A DNA stretch of 64,000 nt from Ga0077527 sp038316355 (lineage in GTDB: Bacteria; Pseudomonadota; Gammaproteobacteria; Burkholderiales; SG8-41): assembly GCA_038316355.1 (NCBI GenBank), contig JBBQAO010000007.1:1-64000 (forward strand). Direction: 5' to 3'. Every line of letters begins with the position of its first letter. The stretch's first letter is position 1. The notes under the pieces were generated by a model that searched no databases, was not told where the DNA came from, and was given only the letters and a program-made list of their open reading frames with translations. Shown here piece after piece: positions 42,483-50,762 of the stretch. The position numbers were made by a program, and so were the translations under genes.

Positions 42483-43382
42483 TCAGCTACTGACGCGACG
42501 CGTCGGCACCAGCTTCAGGCCTGCGGCCACGTTGCGCCGGGCATGCGCCTCTTTTTCAGCGCTCAGTGCGCTGCGTGCGCCAGGCGGCGCAGTCCGCAGC
42601 GCAGGTTTGGCCTCGCGCTCGGCCAGACGGATGAAGCCGGCAGCCAGCAACTCCTCCAGCAACTCGGTGTAATTCCGCGCGCCGCGGCTCGCCGGCGCAT
42701 GTTCGAACACATCCTGGTTGGACGCCGGGCTCTCGGCGATGCTGACGTTTTCGGCAATGCGCGTGGCGCAGACTTCGTCGCCGTAACGCGCGCGCAACTG
42801 GCGCTCGATATCCCCCGACATCCGGCGCCGTGGATCGTAGCGGGTAATCAGGTAACGCCGCGGCACGCGCCGCTTCAACACCTGCTCCAGCGCTTTCAGC
42901 GTGCGCTCCAATTGCATTGCGCCCTTCAGCGCCAGATAGTCGGTCGAAATCGGAATGATCACGCCGTCAGCGGCAAACACGCTGCCCAGCGACAACACGC
43001 CCAGCATCGGGCAGGCATCCATCAGCACCGGACGCGCCGCAGATTCGCGGTCGAGCGCGGCTGCCAGCCGGCCGAGTATTGCGGGCCCCTTGCCGAACTG
43101 GCTGTCGACTTTGGACAACTCGATATGTGAAGGCACCAGTTTCCAGCCGTTGCGTGTGCTGCAGGTCAGTGATGCCAGCGGCGTACCGTGCGCATACAGG
43201 CCGTAAATACTGGCTTCGGCGCGCGGCACGATGACGCCGCAGACACTGGTCAGATGGGCTTGCGGATCCAGATCAATGACCAGCGGATCAACCCCGCGCC
43301 GTGCCAGCAGACCGGCAAGGTTCAGCGTGGTCGTCGTTTTGCCGACGCCGCCCTTCTGATTGAACACCGCGATACGCGCCAC
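42483..43382 (-). CDS. ParA/MinD-family ATPase (orphan)
   Basis: The 299-residue protein has the deviant Walker A KGGVGKTTTT at 10-19 with signature lysine, DLDPQAHLTS near 35-44, a degenerate switch region MDACPMLGVLS (usually DCPP), and STDYLALKGAMQL. ParA proteins partition plasmids or position cell structures by ATP-dependent nucleoid binding. No ParB or cargo gene is nearby. The basic tail (ARRNVAAGLKLVPTRRVSS) could bind DNA. A GTG with GGAGGGG four bases upstream was chosen over an earlier TTG. Confidence 0.85.
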   Translation of the reverse strand: MARIAVFNQKGGVGKTTTTLNLAGLLARRGVDPLVIDLDPQAHLTSVCGVIVPRAEASIYGLYAHGTPLASLTCSTRNGWKLVPSHIELSKVDSQFGKGPAILGRLAAALDRESAARPVLMDACPMLGVLSLGSVFAADGVIIPISTDYLALKGAMQLERTLKALEQVLKRRVPRRYLITRYDPRRRMSGDIERQLRARYGDEVCATRIAENVSIAESPASNQDVFEHAPASRGARNYTELLEELLAAGFIRLAEREAKPALRTAPPGARSALSAEKEAHARRNVAAGLKLVPTRRVSS

Positions 43383-43406
43383 AGCCCCTCCACAAAGCGG
43401 GATCAA

Positions 43407-43915
43407 TGAATGCTTCTGAATGTCCCCGCATTTTGCTCTTTAAATCAGTGTATTGGCAACATATGCTGCGACACATATGCTGCGGCATCGCGTGAAAAAG
43501 CCGGCACAAGCTGTGTTAAAAAAAGGCTGGCAATGCTTGCGGCGATTTTTCAGAAAAAATATTTATAAACAAATAGTTAGATGATGAAATGAACGATAGT
43601 GTATCCATCAACATCATGCCGCACCCGCCAAGGCTTTCGATACTCCTTCGCGATACACCTTCGATATCCCGATAACCCCGGGCCATCACCACCGTTCGAA
43701 GCGCCAGGGCGCAGTCCCTTGCCCGTCCCGGCCGAACAACATCAGATACAAATCCCCCGGTATGGGCGCTGCGCAAATCCAGCCAAACAGCAGTACAAGC
43801 ACTTAAAAAGCGGGGCCGACATGCAATGCTGCGATGGCTGCAAACCACTTTGCAACCGGTAGCGAGTGCCGCTGAATTCGTATATCCTCGCAGCAAAATT
43901 AAAAGGGGTGTGGAA
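43407..43915. other. Intergenic region between ParA and a small membrane protein
   Basis: About 500 bases with no supported gene. The region around 43550-43600 is AT-rich and may hold promoters. A 126-codon minus-strand frame here has poor composition and was not accepted. Confidence 0.5.
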
Positions 43916-44056
43916 ATGGCATTTTATGCGTTCTATGTCATTGCAGTAGTGGTACTGGTCTTGCATTTTACCGGCTGGCTTAAACGAAACAACCTTGAAT
44001 GGCTGGTGCTTGCCCTCGCTGTCGCTGTGTTCCCCGTGGTCATTTTCCTGCGCTGA
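43916..44056 (+). CDS. Small hydrophobic protein, 46 residues
   Basis: MAFYAFYVIAVVVLVLHFTG followed by WLKRNNLEWLVLALAVAVFPVVIFLR makes two membrane helices joined by a short basic loop. AAAGGGG lies about eight bases before the ATG, and the frame is out of phase with other coding signals. The family was not recognised. It is too small for most gene finders and may act as a membrane regulator or accessory. Confidence 0.65.
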   Translation: MAFYAFYVIAVVVLVLHFTGWLKRNNLEWLVLALAVAVFPVVIFLR

Positions 44057-44092
44057 TCGGTTTTCCCGACAACGCCGGGTTTCCCCGCCGCG

Positions 44093-44836
44093 TCACTTTG
44101 CCAGCAGGCTGATCCCACTGGCGAGCAGCATCACCGCCAGTATTTTCGAGAACGTTTCGCTGTTGACCCGGTTGCCGAGGCGCTCGCCGACCACGGTCCC
44201 CGCCCACATCAGCGGCAGCAAGGCGGCAAACAGCAGCAGTGCCGTCCTATCGTAAAACCCGGCCCAGGCATAACCGCCGATACGGACAACCATTTCGGTA
44301 AACCACAAAGCCGCGACCGTCGCGCGAAAGCCGGCACGGCCGATGCCGCGGGCGTTGATGTAAATCACCACCAGCGTCCCGCCACCGCCGCCGAACAGGG
44401 TGTCAAAAAAACTGCCGAAAAAACCCACCGGCAGCGCCCAGCGTTGCGAACAGCGCAACTGCGGCAGGCCGAGCGCGCTGACGGCGAGCATGTAGCAGGA
44501 GTAACACACCAGGAACGCGCCCAGCATGATCACCAGCATGCGGTTGTCGAGCCGGGCAAACAACCACAACCCCAGCAATGCGCCAATGATGGTCGGGGGC
44601 ACCAGCAGGCGCAGCTCCGCCCACACCACCTCGCGCCGGTCGCGGATGACCAGAATCACAAACAGCACGAACACCAGCAGGCTGCACAACGGCACCACGA
44701 GCTGCAGCGGAATTACAAAGGCCAGTAGCGGCACGGCGATCATGCCTGCACCAAAACCTGACATGCCGCGCACGACAAAGGCGAGGAAAAATACCGTCGC
44801 GATCCATGCCATCTGGAACCAGCTCAGGTCAAACAT
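44093..44836 (-). CDS. TSUP/TauE-SafE family transporter
   Basis: The 247-residue protein has about eight membrane helices and the repeated family motifs RGMSGFGAGMIAVPLLAFV near residues 23-41 and FFDTLFGGGGGTLVVIYIN around 140-158. Family members export sulfite, sulfoacetate or other small anions. It is the last of five transporter genes in one direction and follows another TSUP gene after six bases. Weak paralogy with that gene suggests the two may form a pair. Confidence 0.9.
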   Translation of the reverse strand: MFDLSWFQMAWIATVFFLAFVVRGMSGFGAGMIAVPLLAFVIPLQLVVPLCSLLVFVLFVILVIRDRREVVWAELRLLVPPTIIGALLGLWLFARLDNRMLVIMLGAFLVCYSCYMLAVSALGLPQLRCSQRWALPVGFFGSFFDTLFGGGGGTLVVIYINARGIGRAGFRATVAALWFTEMVVRIGGYAWAGFYDRTALLLFAALLPLMWAGTVVGERLGNRVNSETFSKILAVMLLASGISLLAK

Positions 44837-44842
44837 CGCATA

Positions 44843-45589
44843 TCACTTGAAAACCAGAGCTGCGCCGCTGACCAGCAACACGGCGCCCACTGCGCGGTTA
44901 AACAAGGCCTGGTCAAAACGGCGGATCAGCCGCACACCAAACCATGACCCGACCAGCATCAGCGGCAGCGCCGTCGCGAGCAACATCAATGCATGCGCAT
45001 CATAGAGGCCGAACACGGCATAACCGGCGATGCGCACCAGCCCCTGGAACAGCATGATGGTGGTGATCGTGACCCGGAACACATCCTTCGCCAGCCGCGC
45101 CGCATTCAGGTAGATCACGAACAGCGGTCCGGCTGCACCGCCGAACAGCGCACCAATCAGACCCGCCGAGAAGCTGGTCACCACAGCCACCGCCAGCATC
45201 CAGCGCAACGGCACCGCAGGCGTGCGCCCGGCAAACAGCATGGTGTACAGCGCGTAGACGATGACAAAAATACCCAGTGCGCGGCCCAGCGGCTGCGGAT
45301 CGATCTGCGTCAGGAAATACATGCCGATGAAGACGCCGATCAGGCTGCCGGGCAGCACGCGGCGGATTTCCTTCCAGGCAATCAGGCGCCAGTCGGTGAT
45401 GCCCTGGCCGATTGATGACAGTATGTTGAGCACGGTCACCACCGGCACCGTCACCGGTAGCGGAAAAACCAGCGCCAGCAACGGCACGGCAATCGCTCCA
45501 CCGCCGAATCCGGTGCCGCCGCGCACCGCGAACGCCACTGCAATCACCACCACGCAGAACACCATCTGCAGGACGCTCAATGACTCCAT
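44843..45589 (-). CDS. TSUP/TauE-SafE family transporter
   Basis: The 248-residue protein has the repeats RGGTGFGGGAIAVPLLALVF (about 24-43) and SAGLIGALFGGAAGPLFVIYL (about 140-160). It probably exports an organic or sulfur anion. The ATG at 45589 shares one base with the TGA of the upstream MFS gene (TGATG), giving translational coupling. A much longer open frame extends upstream only as antisense of that gene. Confidence 0.9.
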   Translation of the reverse strand: MESLSVLQMVFCVVVIAVAFAVRGGTGFGGGAIAVPLLALVFPLPVTVPVVTVLNILSSIGQGITDWRLIAWKEIRRVLPGSLIGVFIGMYFLTQIDPQPLGRALGIFVIVYALYTMLFAGRTPAVPLRWMLAVAVVTSFSAGLIGALFGGAAGPLFVIYLNAARLAKDVFRVTITTIMLFQGLVRIAGYAVFGLYDAHALMLLATALPLMLVGSWFGVRLIRRFDQALFNRAVGAVLLVSGAALVFK

Positions 45590-46803
45590 CAGGTCTCTCC
45601 GCGCTCCGCGCGCCGCGCCGCATGCAGGGCCAGAAAAATGACCGCCACCATCACCGCCATGGCACCGTAAGTCCATGCGTAACTGCCCAGCAAGGCGTAG
45701 ACCAGCGTGAACGCCGTGGGGCCCGCGAGTATGCCGGCGAAGTTCCACACCATCGCACCGCCGGTCGCGATGCTGATCTCCCCTGGTGGACTGCGCCGCG
45801 CAACCTCTGCGGTGTACAAACCGTTCCAGCCGATGGCGGTCGCGCCGAACACCGCGAACAGCAGCGCGGTCAGCGGCACCGGCCAATCCGGCCGGAGAAA
45901 CGCGATGACAGCACAGCACAGCAACATGCCGCCGGTCAGCCATTGCAGCACGCGCAGACTGTCACCGGTGCGGTCAGCCAGCCAGCCCCAGGCGATACGG
46001 CCCAGGACACCGAAAATCTGCGCCACCGACAGCATCAGCCCGGCCTCGATCAGCGTGTACTCCGCTTCCTCGACCAGCATGATCACGGTGAAGGTGCTGA
46101 CACAGAGCTGCACAAACGCCATGCCGAATGCAGCGACACCCAGCCAGCGCAACGCGGGCAGCCGCCACACCAGCCGCACCCCCTCAAACACCCGCGCCCG
46201 CACCGGCAGATCGGGGCGCCGGTCGTCATCCCAGCGCTCACGCACCAGTTGCAGTGCCAGCAAGGTCGCCAGCGCCGACAGCAGCACCAGCGCCAGGGCC
46301 CATCTCCAGCCCCAGGTCAGCGTGATCGCCGGTGCGACCAGCGCCATCAGCGCCCAGGCCAGCGGCACGCCGGTCTGCTTCAGCGAAAAAATGAAGTTGC
46401 GGTGTTGCGGCGGACTGAAGCGGAACAGCAGGTGCGCCGCCGCCGGCAGGTTGATGCTCATCGCAACGCCGATAAACACCGAAGTCACCACCAGTGCAGC
46501 AACACTGGCATGAAATCCCGCCGCAAGCCCGACCATGCAGCAGGCCATGCCGATCTGGGTGGTGCGGCAACCGCCGTAACGCGCAACCATCCAGGTGAAC
46601 AGCATCGATCCGAGCAGCGCCGCACCGTAAATCAGGCTCATCTGGTAACCGATCAGCGACGCCTGCACACCGAGCGTGCGCGCGAGCTCCGGAGCGATCA
46701 CCGGGAACACCGCCGCCCCCATCGCCCCGGCCACCTGTGCTGCGGTGGTCGCAGCCACCACTGCGGCAACAGACGGCGCGGGAGCGGCGGCAGTCGCGCT
46801 CAT
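45589..46803 (-). CDS. MFS transporter
   Basis: The 404-residue carrier has about 12 helices, a loop with ARYGGCRTTQIG after helix 2, and the motif FRFSPPQHRNFIFSLKQTGVPLAWALM near residue 120 that is also present in the next two carriers. It is one of three related tandem paralogues. ATG overlaps the stop of the upstream MFS gene by four bases (ATGA). Confidence 0.88.
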   Translation of the reverse strand: MSATAAAPAPSVAAVVAATTAAQVAGAMGAAVFPVIAPELARTLGVQASLIGYQMSLIYGAALLGSMLFTWMVARYGGCRTTQIGMACCMVGLAAGFHASVAALVVTSVFIGVAMSINLPAAAHLLFRFSPPQHRNFIFSLKQTGVPLAWALMALVAPAITLTWGWRWALALVLLSALATLLALQLVRERWDDDRRPDLPVRARVFEGVRLVWRLPALRWLGVAAFGMAFVQLCVSTFTVIMLVEEAEYTLIEAGLMLSVAQIFGVLGRIAWGWLADRTGDSLRVLQWLTGGMLLCCAVIAFLRPDWPVPLTALLFAVFGATAIGWNGLYTAEVARRSPPGEISIATGGAMVWNFAGILAGPTAFTLVYALLGSYAWTYGAMAVMVAVIFLALHAARRAERGET

Positions 46804-48035
46804 GCTGCGCGCTCCGCGCGCAGCGCCAGCGCAGCGAGGATCGCGCTGATCACGGCCACCAGCGCGAGTACGCCGAAGGTCATCGTATAACTGCCGATCC
46901 AGCGATACGTCGCCGCAAACAGTGCCGGGCCGACGAGGATGCCGCCGAAGACCCACACCATCATGCCGCCGGTTGCGACACTGACCATGCCCGGCGGGCT
47001 GAAGCGCGCGATTTGCGCGTGCATCACGCCGTTCCAGCCGTAGGCGACCATGCCGAACAACACATAAAACGCCGCCAGCGCGGGTACCGGCCAGCTCCCG
47101 GAAATGAACATGCTTGCGAGGCAACCCACAGCCGCAATCAAGCTGCTCACCACCAGCGCGGCAATGGCCCGGCCGCTGCGATCGGCGACCCAGCCGAACA
47201 CCAGCCGCCCCGCCATGCCGGCCACCTGCACCAGCGACAGCATCGCACCGGCTGCGACCAGGCCGTAACCGCCTTCCTGCACCAGCATATTGACGGTGAA
47301 GCTGCCGAGGCACAGTTGGACGAAGGAAAAGAAAAAGCCCGCCATGGCCAGGTAACGCAGCGTCGCGTAACGCCACAACACCACAACGCCGGACAGCATA
47401 TTGGTCTGCGCTGCCGCACGGGGATTACGATCATCGTCCCAATCCCTGCGCCAGCGCTCCAGCAGCAGAGCGCCGGCCACCGAATACAGCAACACTGCCA
47501 GCAGGGACACGCGCCAGCTGAACGCCAGGCTCAGCGCCGGCGCAACCAGCGCAATGGTCGCCCAGCCCAGCGGCACGCCGGTCTGCTTGATCGAAAAAAT
47601 CAGGTTGCGGTGTTTGGGCGGGCCGAAACGGAACAGCAGATGCGACGCGCCGGCGGCCGCCAGCGCGGTGCTGGCACCGACAAAAATCGCCGCCAGCGGC
47701 ATCAGCAGCAGCTGCCCCGCGAGACCGGCAATCATGCCAGCGGCGCACAACCACAGGGAACACTGCATCGCCCGGCAGGCGCCCCAGCGCAATACCACCG
47801 TACCGACAGAACCCGACATCAGCACCGCAGCACCGAACAGAATGCTGATCTGGTAACCGACCCAGGACGCGTCGACGCCGAGCATCTGTGCCAGCTGCGG
47901 CGCAATCACCGGAAAGATCGCAATGCCCATCGCCGACGCGATCTGCGCCGCCATCGTCACCAGCACCACGACCGTAATCGACGGCGGTGCAATCATCGCA
48001 AGATCCGTCCTTGACGTCTCCGGGGCATGCGTCAT
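46800..48035 (-). CDS. MFS transporter, tandem paralogue
   Basis: The 411-residue carrier has the shared block LFRFGPPKHRNLIFSIKQTG and WGWVADRSGRA-like loop motifs. ATG 48035 (MTHAPETSRTD) was chosen; it lies four bases after the stop of the next gene upstream. An inner ATG at 47996 is possible. Together with its neighbours it forms a transcriptional unit of paralogous carriers, each probably with different substrate. Confidence 0.87.
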   Translation of the reverse strand: MTHAPETSRTDLAMIAPPSITVVVLVTMAAQIASAMGIAIFPVIAPQLAQMLGVDASWVGYQISILFGAAVLMSGSVGTVVLRWGACRAMQCSLWLCAAGMIAGLAGQLLLMPLAAIFVGASTALAAAGASHLLFRFGPPKHRNLIFSIKQTGVPLGWATIALVAPALSLAFSWRVSLLAVLLYSVAGALLLERWRRDWDDDRNPRAAAQTNMLSGVVVLWRYATLRYLAMAGFFFSFVQLCLGSFTVNMLVQEGGYGLVAAGAMLSLVQVAGMAGRLVFGWVADRSGRAIAALVVSSLIAAVGCLASMFISGSWPVPALAAFYVLFGMVAYGWNGVMHAQIARFSPPGMVSVATGGMMVWVFGGILVGPALFAATYRWIGSYTMTFGVLALVAVISAILAALALRAERAA

Positions 48036-48039
48036 GCGC

Positions 48040-49275
48040 TCAGCCGTCGCGCCGCGTCGCCAGTTGCGCGAGCAGCAGCAGGCCAAAGGCGGCGATGGCA
48101 GATGCCGTCACCAGCAGAAAGGTGTTGCTGTAACTGCCGATGCCACCGTAGGCCGCGGCGAATGCTGCCGGCCCGATCAGCACGCCGGCAAATACAAAAA
48201 AAGTGGTGCCCGCGGCCACCACGCTGGCCATGCCCGGCGGACTGAGGCGCGCCGCTTCAGCATGGAATACCCCGTTCCAGCCCACTGCAGTCACACCAAT
48301 TACAAAAAACAATAAATAAATCAATAATTTATTCCAGGCCGGATCAAAAAATACCAGTGCCAGCGTGGAAGCGATGGTAATCACGCAGATGATCATCAAC
48401 ACGGTCAGGCTGCTGCCGAGGCGATCCGCCAGCCAGCCCCAGCAGATGCGCGCAACCGAACCGCCAATCTGCACCACCGACAGCATCACCCCGGCTTCAA
48501 CCAGGCCCATGCTGCCCTCGGCCACCAGATAGACCACGGTGAAACTCAGCACGCAACGCTGGATGCCGGAAAAAATCATCGCCACCAGTGAAATCCAGCG
48601 CAAACCCGCCTGGTGCCAAACCAGCGGCACGCCGCCGAAGGCCGCGCGATCGCCATGCCCGGTACCGCCCCGGTCACTGTCCCATCGTGCGCGATGACTC
48701 TGGATAAAAATCAGCAGCCCCGCGATCAGCGCCACGATCATCACCAGCGACCAGTGGAAGCCGTAATGCACGGCGATTGCCGGCGCGGTCAGCGACGTGA
48801 TCACGCCGCCCACCGGAACACCGGTCTGCTTGATCGAAAACATGATATTGCGCCGCTGCGGCGGCGTATAGGTCACCAGCATGTGCGCCGCCGCCGAGTT
48901 GATCATGCCCATGCCCATGCCGATGAACACCGATCCGAGCGCAATCGCGGTGATGTACGGCAGCGCAAACAGCAGCAGACCGGCGCCGCAACACAGGATG
49001 GACAACTGTGTGGTCCGCGCCGCGCCGAAACTCAACACGGCATTGCCGCCGAACATCGTAGCCAGTGTGGCAGCGCCGAAGGTCAGGCTGACCTGATAAC
49101 CGATCAGGATCGGACTGACGCCGAGCGACTCCGCCAGTTTCGGCGCAATCGTCGGCAACAGGATGTTCGACATCGCCACGATCATCTGGGCCAGTGTCGC
49201 AACTGCAACAACAACCCAGGGACCGGGCATGGCAACGGCTTTGTTCAAGACAGTTTCTTTTTGTTGTGCAGGCAA
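48040..49275 (-). CDS. MFS transporter, tandem paralogue
   Basis: The carrier, about 411 residues long, has TYTPPQRRNIMFSIKQTG and WGWLADRLGSSL, matching its two downstream paralogues. The start is uncertain: TTG at 49275 or ATG at 49230 (MPGPWVVVAV), which would begin just before helix 1. A markedly AT-rich patch at 48301-48340 encodes KLLIYLLFFVIG. It is the first gene of the five-transporter unit and is divergent from the GntR gene at 49411. Confidence 0.85.
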   Translation of the reverse strand: MPAQQKETVLNKAVAMPGPWVVVAVATLAQMIVAMSNILLPTIAPKLAESLGVSPILIGYQVSLTFGAATLATMFGGNAVLSFGAARTTQLSILCCGAGLLLFALPYITAIALGSVFIGMGMGMINSAAAHMLVTYTPPQRRNIMFSIKQTGVPVGGVITSLTAPAIAVHYGFHWSLVMIVALIAGLLIFIQSHRARWDSDRGGTGHGDRAAFGGVPLVWHQAGLRWISLVAMIFSGIQRCVLSFTVVYLVAEGSMGLVEAGVMLSVVQIGGSVARICWGWLADRLGSSLTVLMIICVITIASTLALVFFDPAWNKLLIYLLFFVIGVTAVGWNGVFHAEAARLSPPGMASVVAAGTTFFVFAGVLIGPAAFAAAYGGIGSYSNTFLLVTASAIAAFGLLLLAQLATRRDG

Positions 49276-49372
49276 ACCTGCGCTGCGGGAGTCAGTGCAT
49301 TGTGGTGACTGCGGCTACGCGATGCAAGACGCATTTTCACGATGCGGTCTTGCGCGGTCTGCGACCGCAACA

Positions 49373-49401
49373 TTGACATGTCAGACATCATTTACTAATA
49401 T
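49373..49401 (+). promoter_or_regulatory. Consensus promoter with overlapping palindromic operator
   Basis: TTGACA (49373-49378) and TAATAT (49396-49401) are 17 bases apart. Palindromes TGACATGTCA (49374-49383) and TGTC-A-GACA (49379-49387) overlap the -35 box and spacer, as expected of an autoregulated GntR operator. Transcription should begin near 49408, only two to three bases before the ATG. Confidence 0.75.
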
Positions 49402-49410
49402 TTCAGCAAC

Positions 49411-50112
49411 ATGACCGTCGCAGGCGCAAAAACCATCCCGCTGCTCACTGACCGCGCCTACGAGCGCATCAAGCACGACATCATCTGCTGCCTCTATGCC
49501 CCGGGCACGGAGATATCGGAAGCGCAGTTGTGCGCCCAGTACAAGCTCGGCAAGGCGCCCGTGCGCATGGCCCTGTCGCGGCTGGCGCACGATGGCCTGG
49601 TACGCGCCATTCCCCGCCGCGGCTACATGGTGACCCCGGTCACACTGCAGGACATTCACGATGTGTTTGAACTGCGGCTGTTGCTGGAACCCGTTGCAGC
49701 AAGAATGGCTGCGGGTCGCGTCGATGCGCAGCGGCTGCGCATGCTCGATGACATCTGCCGCGAGGGTTACCAGACCGGCAACGCCAAAAGCACCGCGCGT
49801 TTCCTCGACGCCAACAAGGCCTTCCACGTCACGATCGCGCAGGCGGCAGGCAATGCACGGCTGGCCGGCGCGATCGATCAACTGCTCGACGAAATGACCC
49901 GGCTGCTACACCTCGGACTCGGTTCGCGCAACCGCAGTCAGGAAATGCAGCACGAACACCGCACGCTGGTCAAAGCACTGGGCCGCGGCGACGGCGACAC
50001 GGCGGCCAACATCTGCCGCGAACAGATCGAGGCCGCACGCAGCATGGTGCTCGGCGCCATACTCACCAGCAAATCGGTGATGAACCTGCCGATCACGGCG
50101 GACAGCAAATGA
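49411..50112 (+). CDS. GntR-family (FadR/FCD) transcriptional regulator
   Basis: The 233-residue protein has a winged helix (RAYERIKHDIICCLYAPGTEI, then KAPVRMALSRLAHDGLVRAIPRRGYMV) and an FCD ligand domain with DANKAFHVTIAQAAGN and EHRTLVKAL; its metal-binding Asp and His lie in these blocks. It should repress the transporter and/or catabolic operons until an organic acid binds. No ATG alternative exists, and its promoter suggests a leaderless mRNA. It overlaps the cupin gene by four bases. Confidence 0.92.
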   Translation: MTVAGAKTIPLLTDRAYERIKHDIICCLYAPGTEISEAQLCAQYKLGKAPVRMALSRLAHDGLVRAIPRRGYMVTPVTLQDIHDVFELRLLLEPVAARMAAGRVDAQRLRMLDDICREGYQTGNAKSTARFLDANKAFHVTIAQAAGNARLAGAIDQLLDEMTRLLHLGLGSRNRSQEMQHEHRTLVKALGRGDGDTAANICREQIEAARSMVLGAILTSKSVMNLPITADSK

Positions 50113-50615
50113 ATGCCCCGCTGCAGCGCCTGGTTGAACGCATGAACGCAGCGATCATCGCTCCATCCGGTGAACTGCCCTCGCTGGTCACCGCAGCGCT
50201 CGAAGAATCCATCGACCGCCCGGACTGGCTGACGCCGGAACAGTGCCGCCCCAGCCACGATCACTACACGCGCCATGTGCTTTATGGCGATCCGGATGGT
50301 CGTTACACCATCGTCGCCATCGTCTGGGGTGAGCGGCAGCGCAGCCCCATCCACGCCCACCACACCTGGTGCGGCGTCGGCGTCTACCGCGGCAAGATCA
50401 GCGAAGCGCTGTATCGCGAGAATGTAGACGGCGGCCCGCCGGTGTTGTCGAACATCGCCGTGCGCGGCGCAGGCACCCTGAGCTTCGACCAGCCGAATGA
50501 CAGTATCCACCGCATTGCCAACAACGAATCCGACGCAGCGGTGTCGATCCATATCTATGGCGTAGACCGCGTCAGAATCACCACCGGCGTCAACCGCGTG
50601 CTGGGCTGGGCATGA
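50109..50615 (+). CDS. Thiol-dioxygenase-like cupin (cysteine dioxygenase family)
   Basis: The 168-residue cupin has H82-A-H84 (SPIHAHHTWCGVGVYRG) and His134 (DSIHRIANN), the three-histidine iron site of bacterial thiol dioxygenases. It is a shorter relative of the protein at 21477. ATG overlaps the GntR stop (ATGA), so regulator and enzyme are coupled. The sulfur-substrate role is inferred from the family; other metal-dependent functions are possible. Confidence 0.8.
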   Translation: MNAPLQRLVERMNAAIIAPSGELPSLVTAALEESIDRPDWLTPEQCRPSHDHYTRHVLYGDPDGRYTIVAIVWGERQRSPIHAHHTWCGVGVYRGKISEALYRENVDGGPPVLSNIAVRGAGTLSFDQPNDSIHRIANNESDAAVSIHIYGVDRVRITTGVNRVLGWA

Positions 50616-50762
50616 GCACGGGAAAAACCGGATAATCCAAAGCATCCGACAATCAATGGGCAGCGCGCCGCTTGCGGTCGCTGCCGTTGCAGTCAGAGAA
50701 TGAACAGAATCTAACGCGTTTTAATCAACGACGCTTTAACAACGATCAGACTGGAGAACGGC

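Noticed and set aside
43516..43896. 126-codon minus-strand frame between ParA and the small membrane protein
   Set aside because: No ribosome-binding site, unusual composition and no domain; it overlaps the leader of a better candidate.
45580..48014. Two long plus-strand frames opposite the MFS genes
   Set aside because: They are antisense to three clear MFS paralogues and are rich in Gln, His and Arg, the pattern of reverse-read membrane genes.
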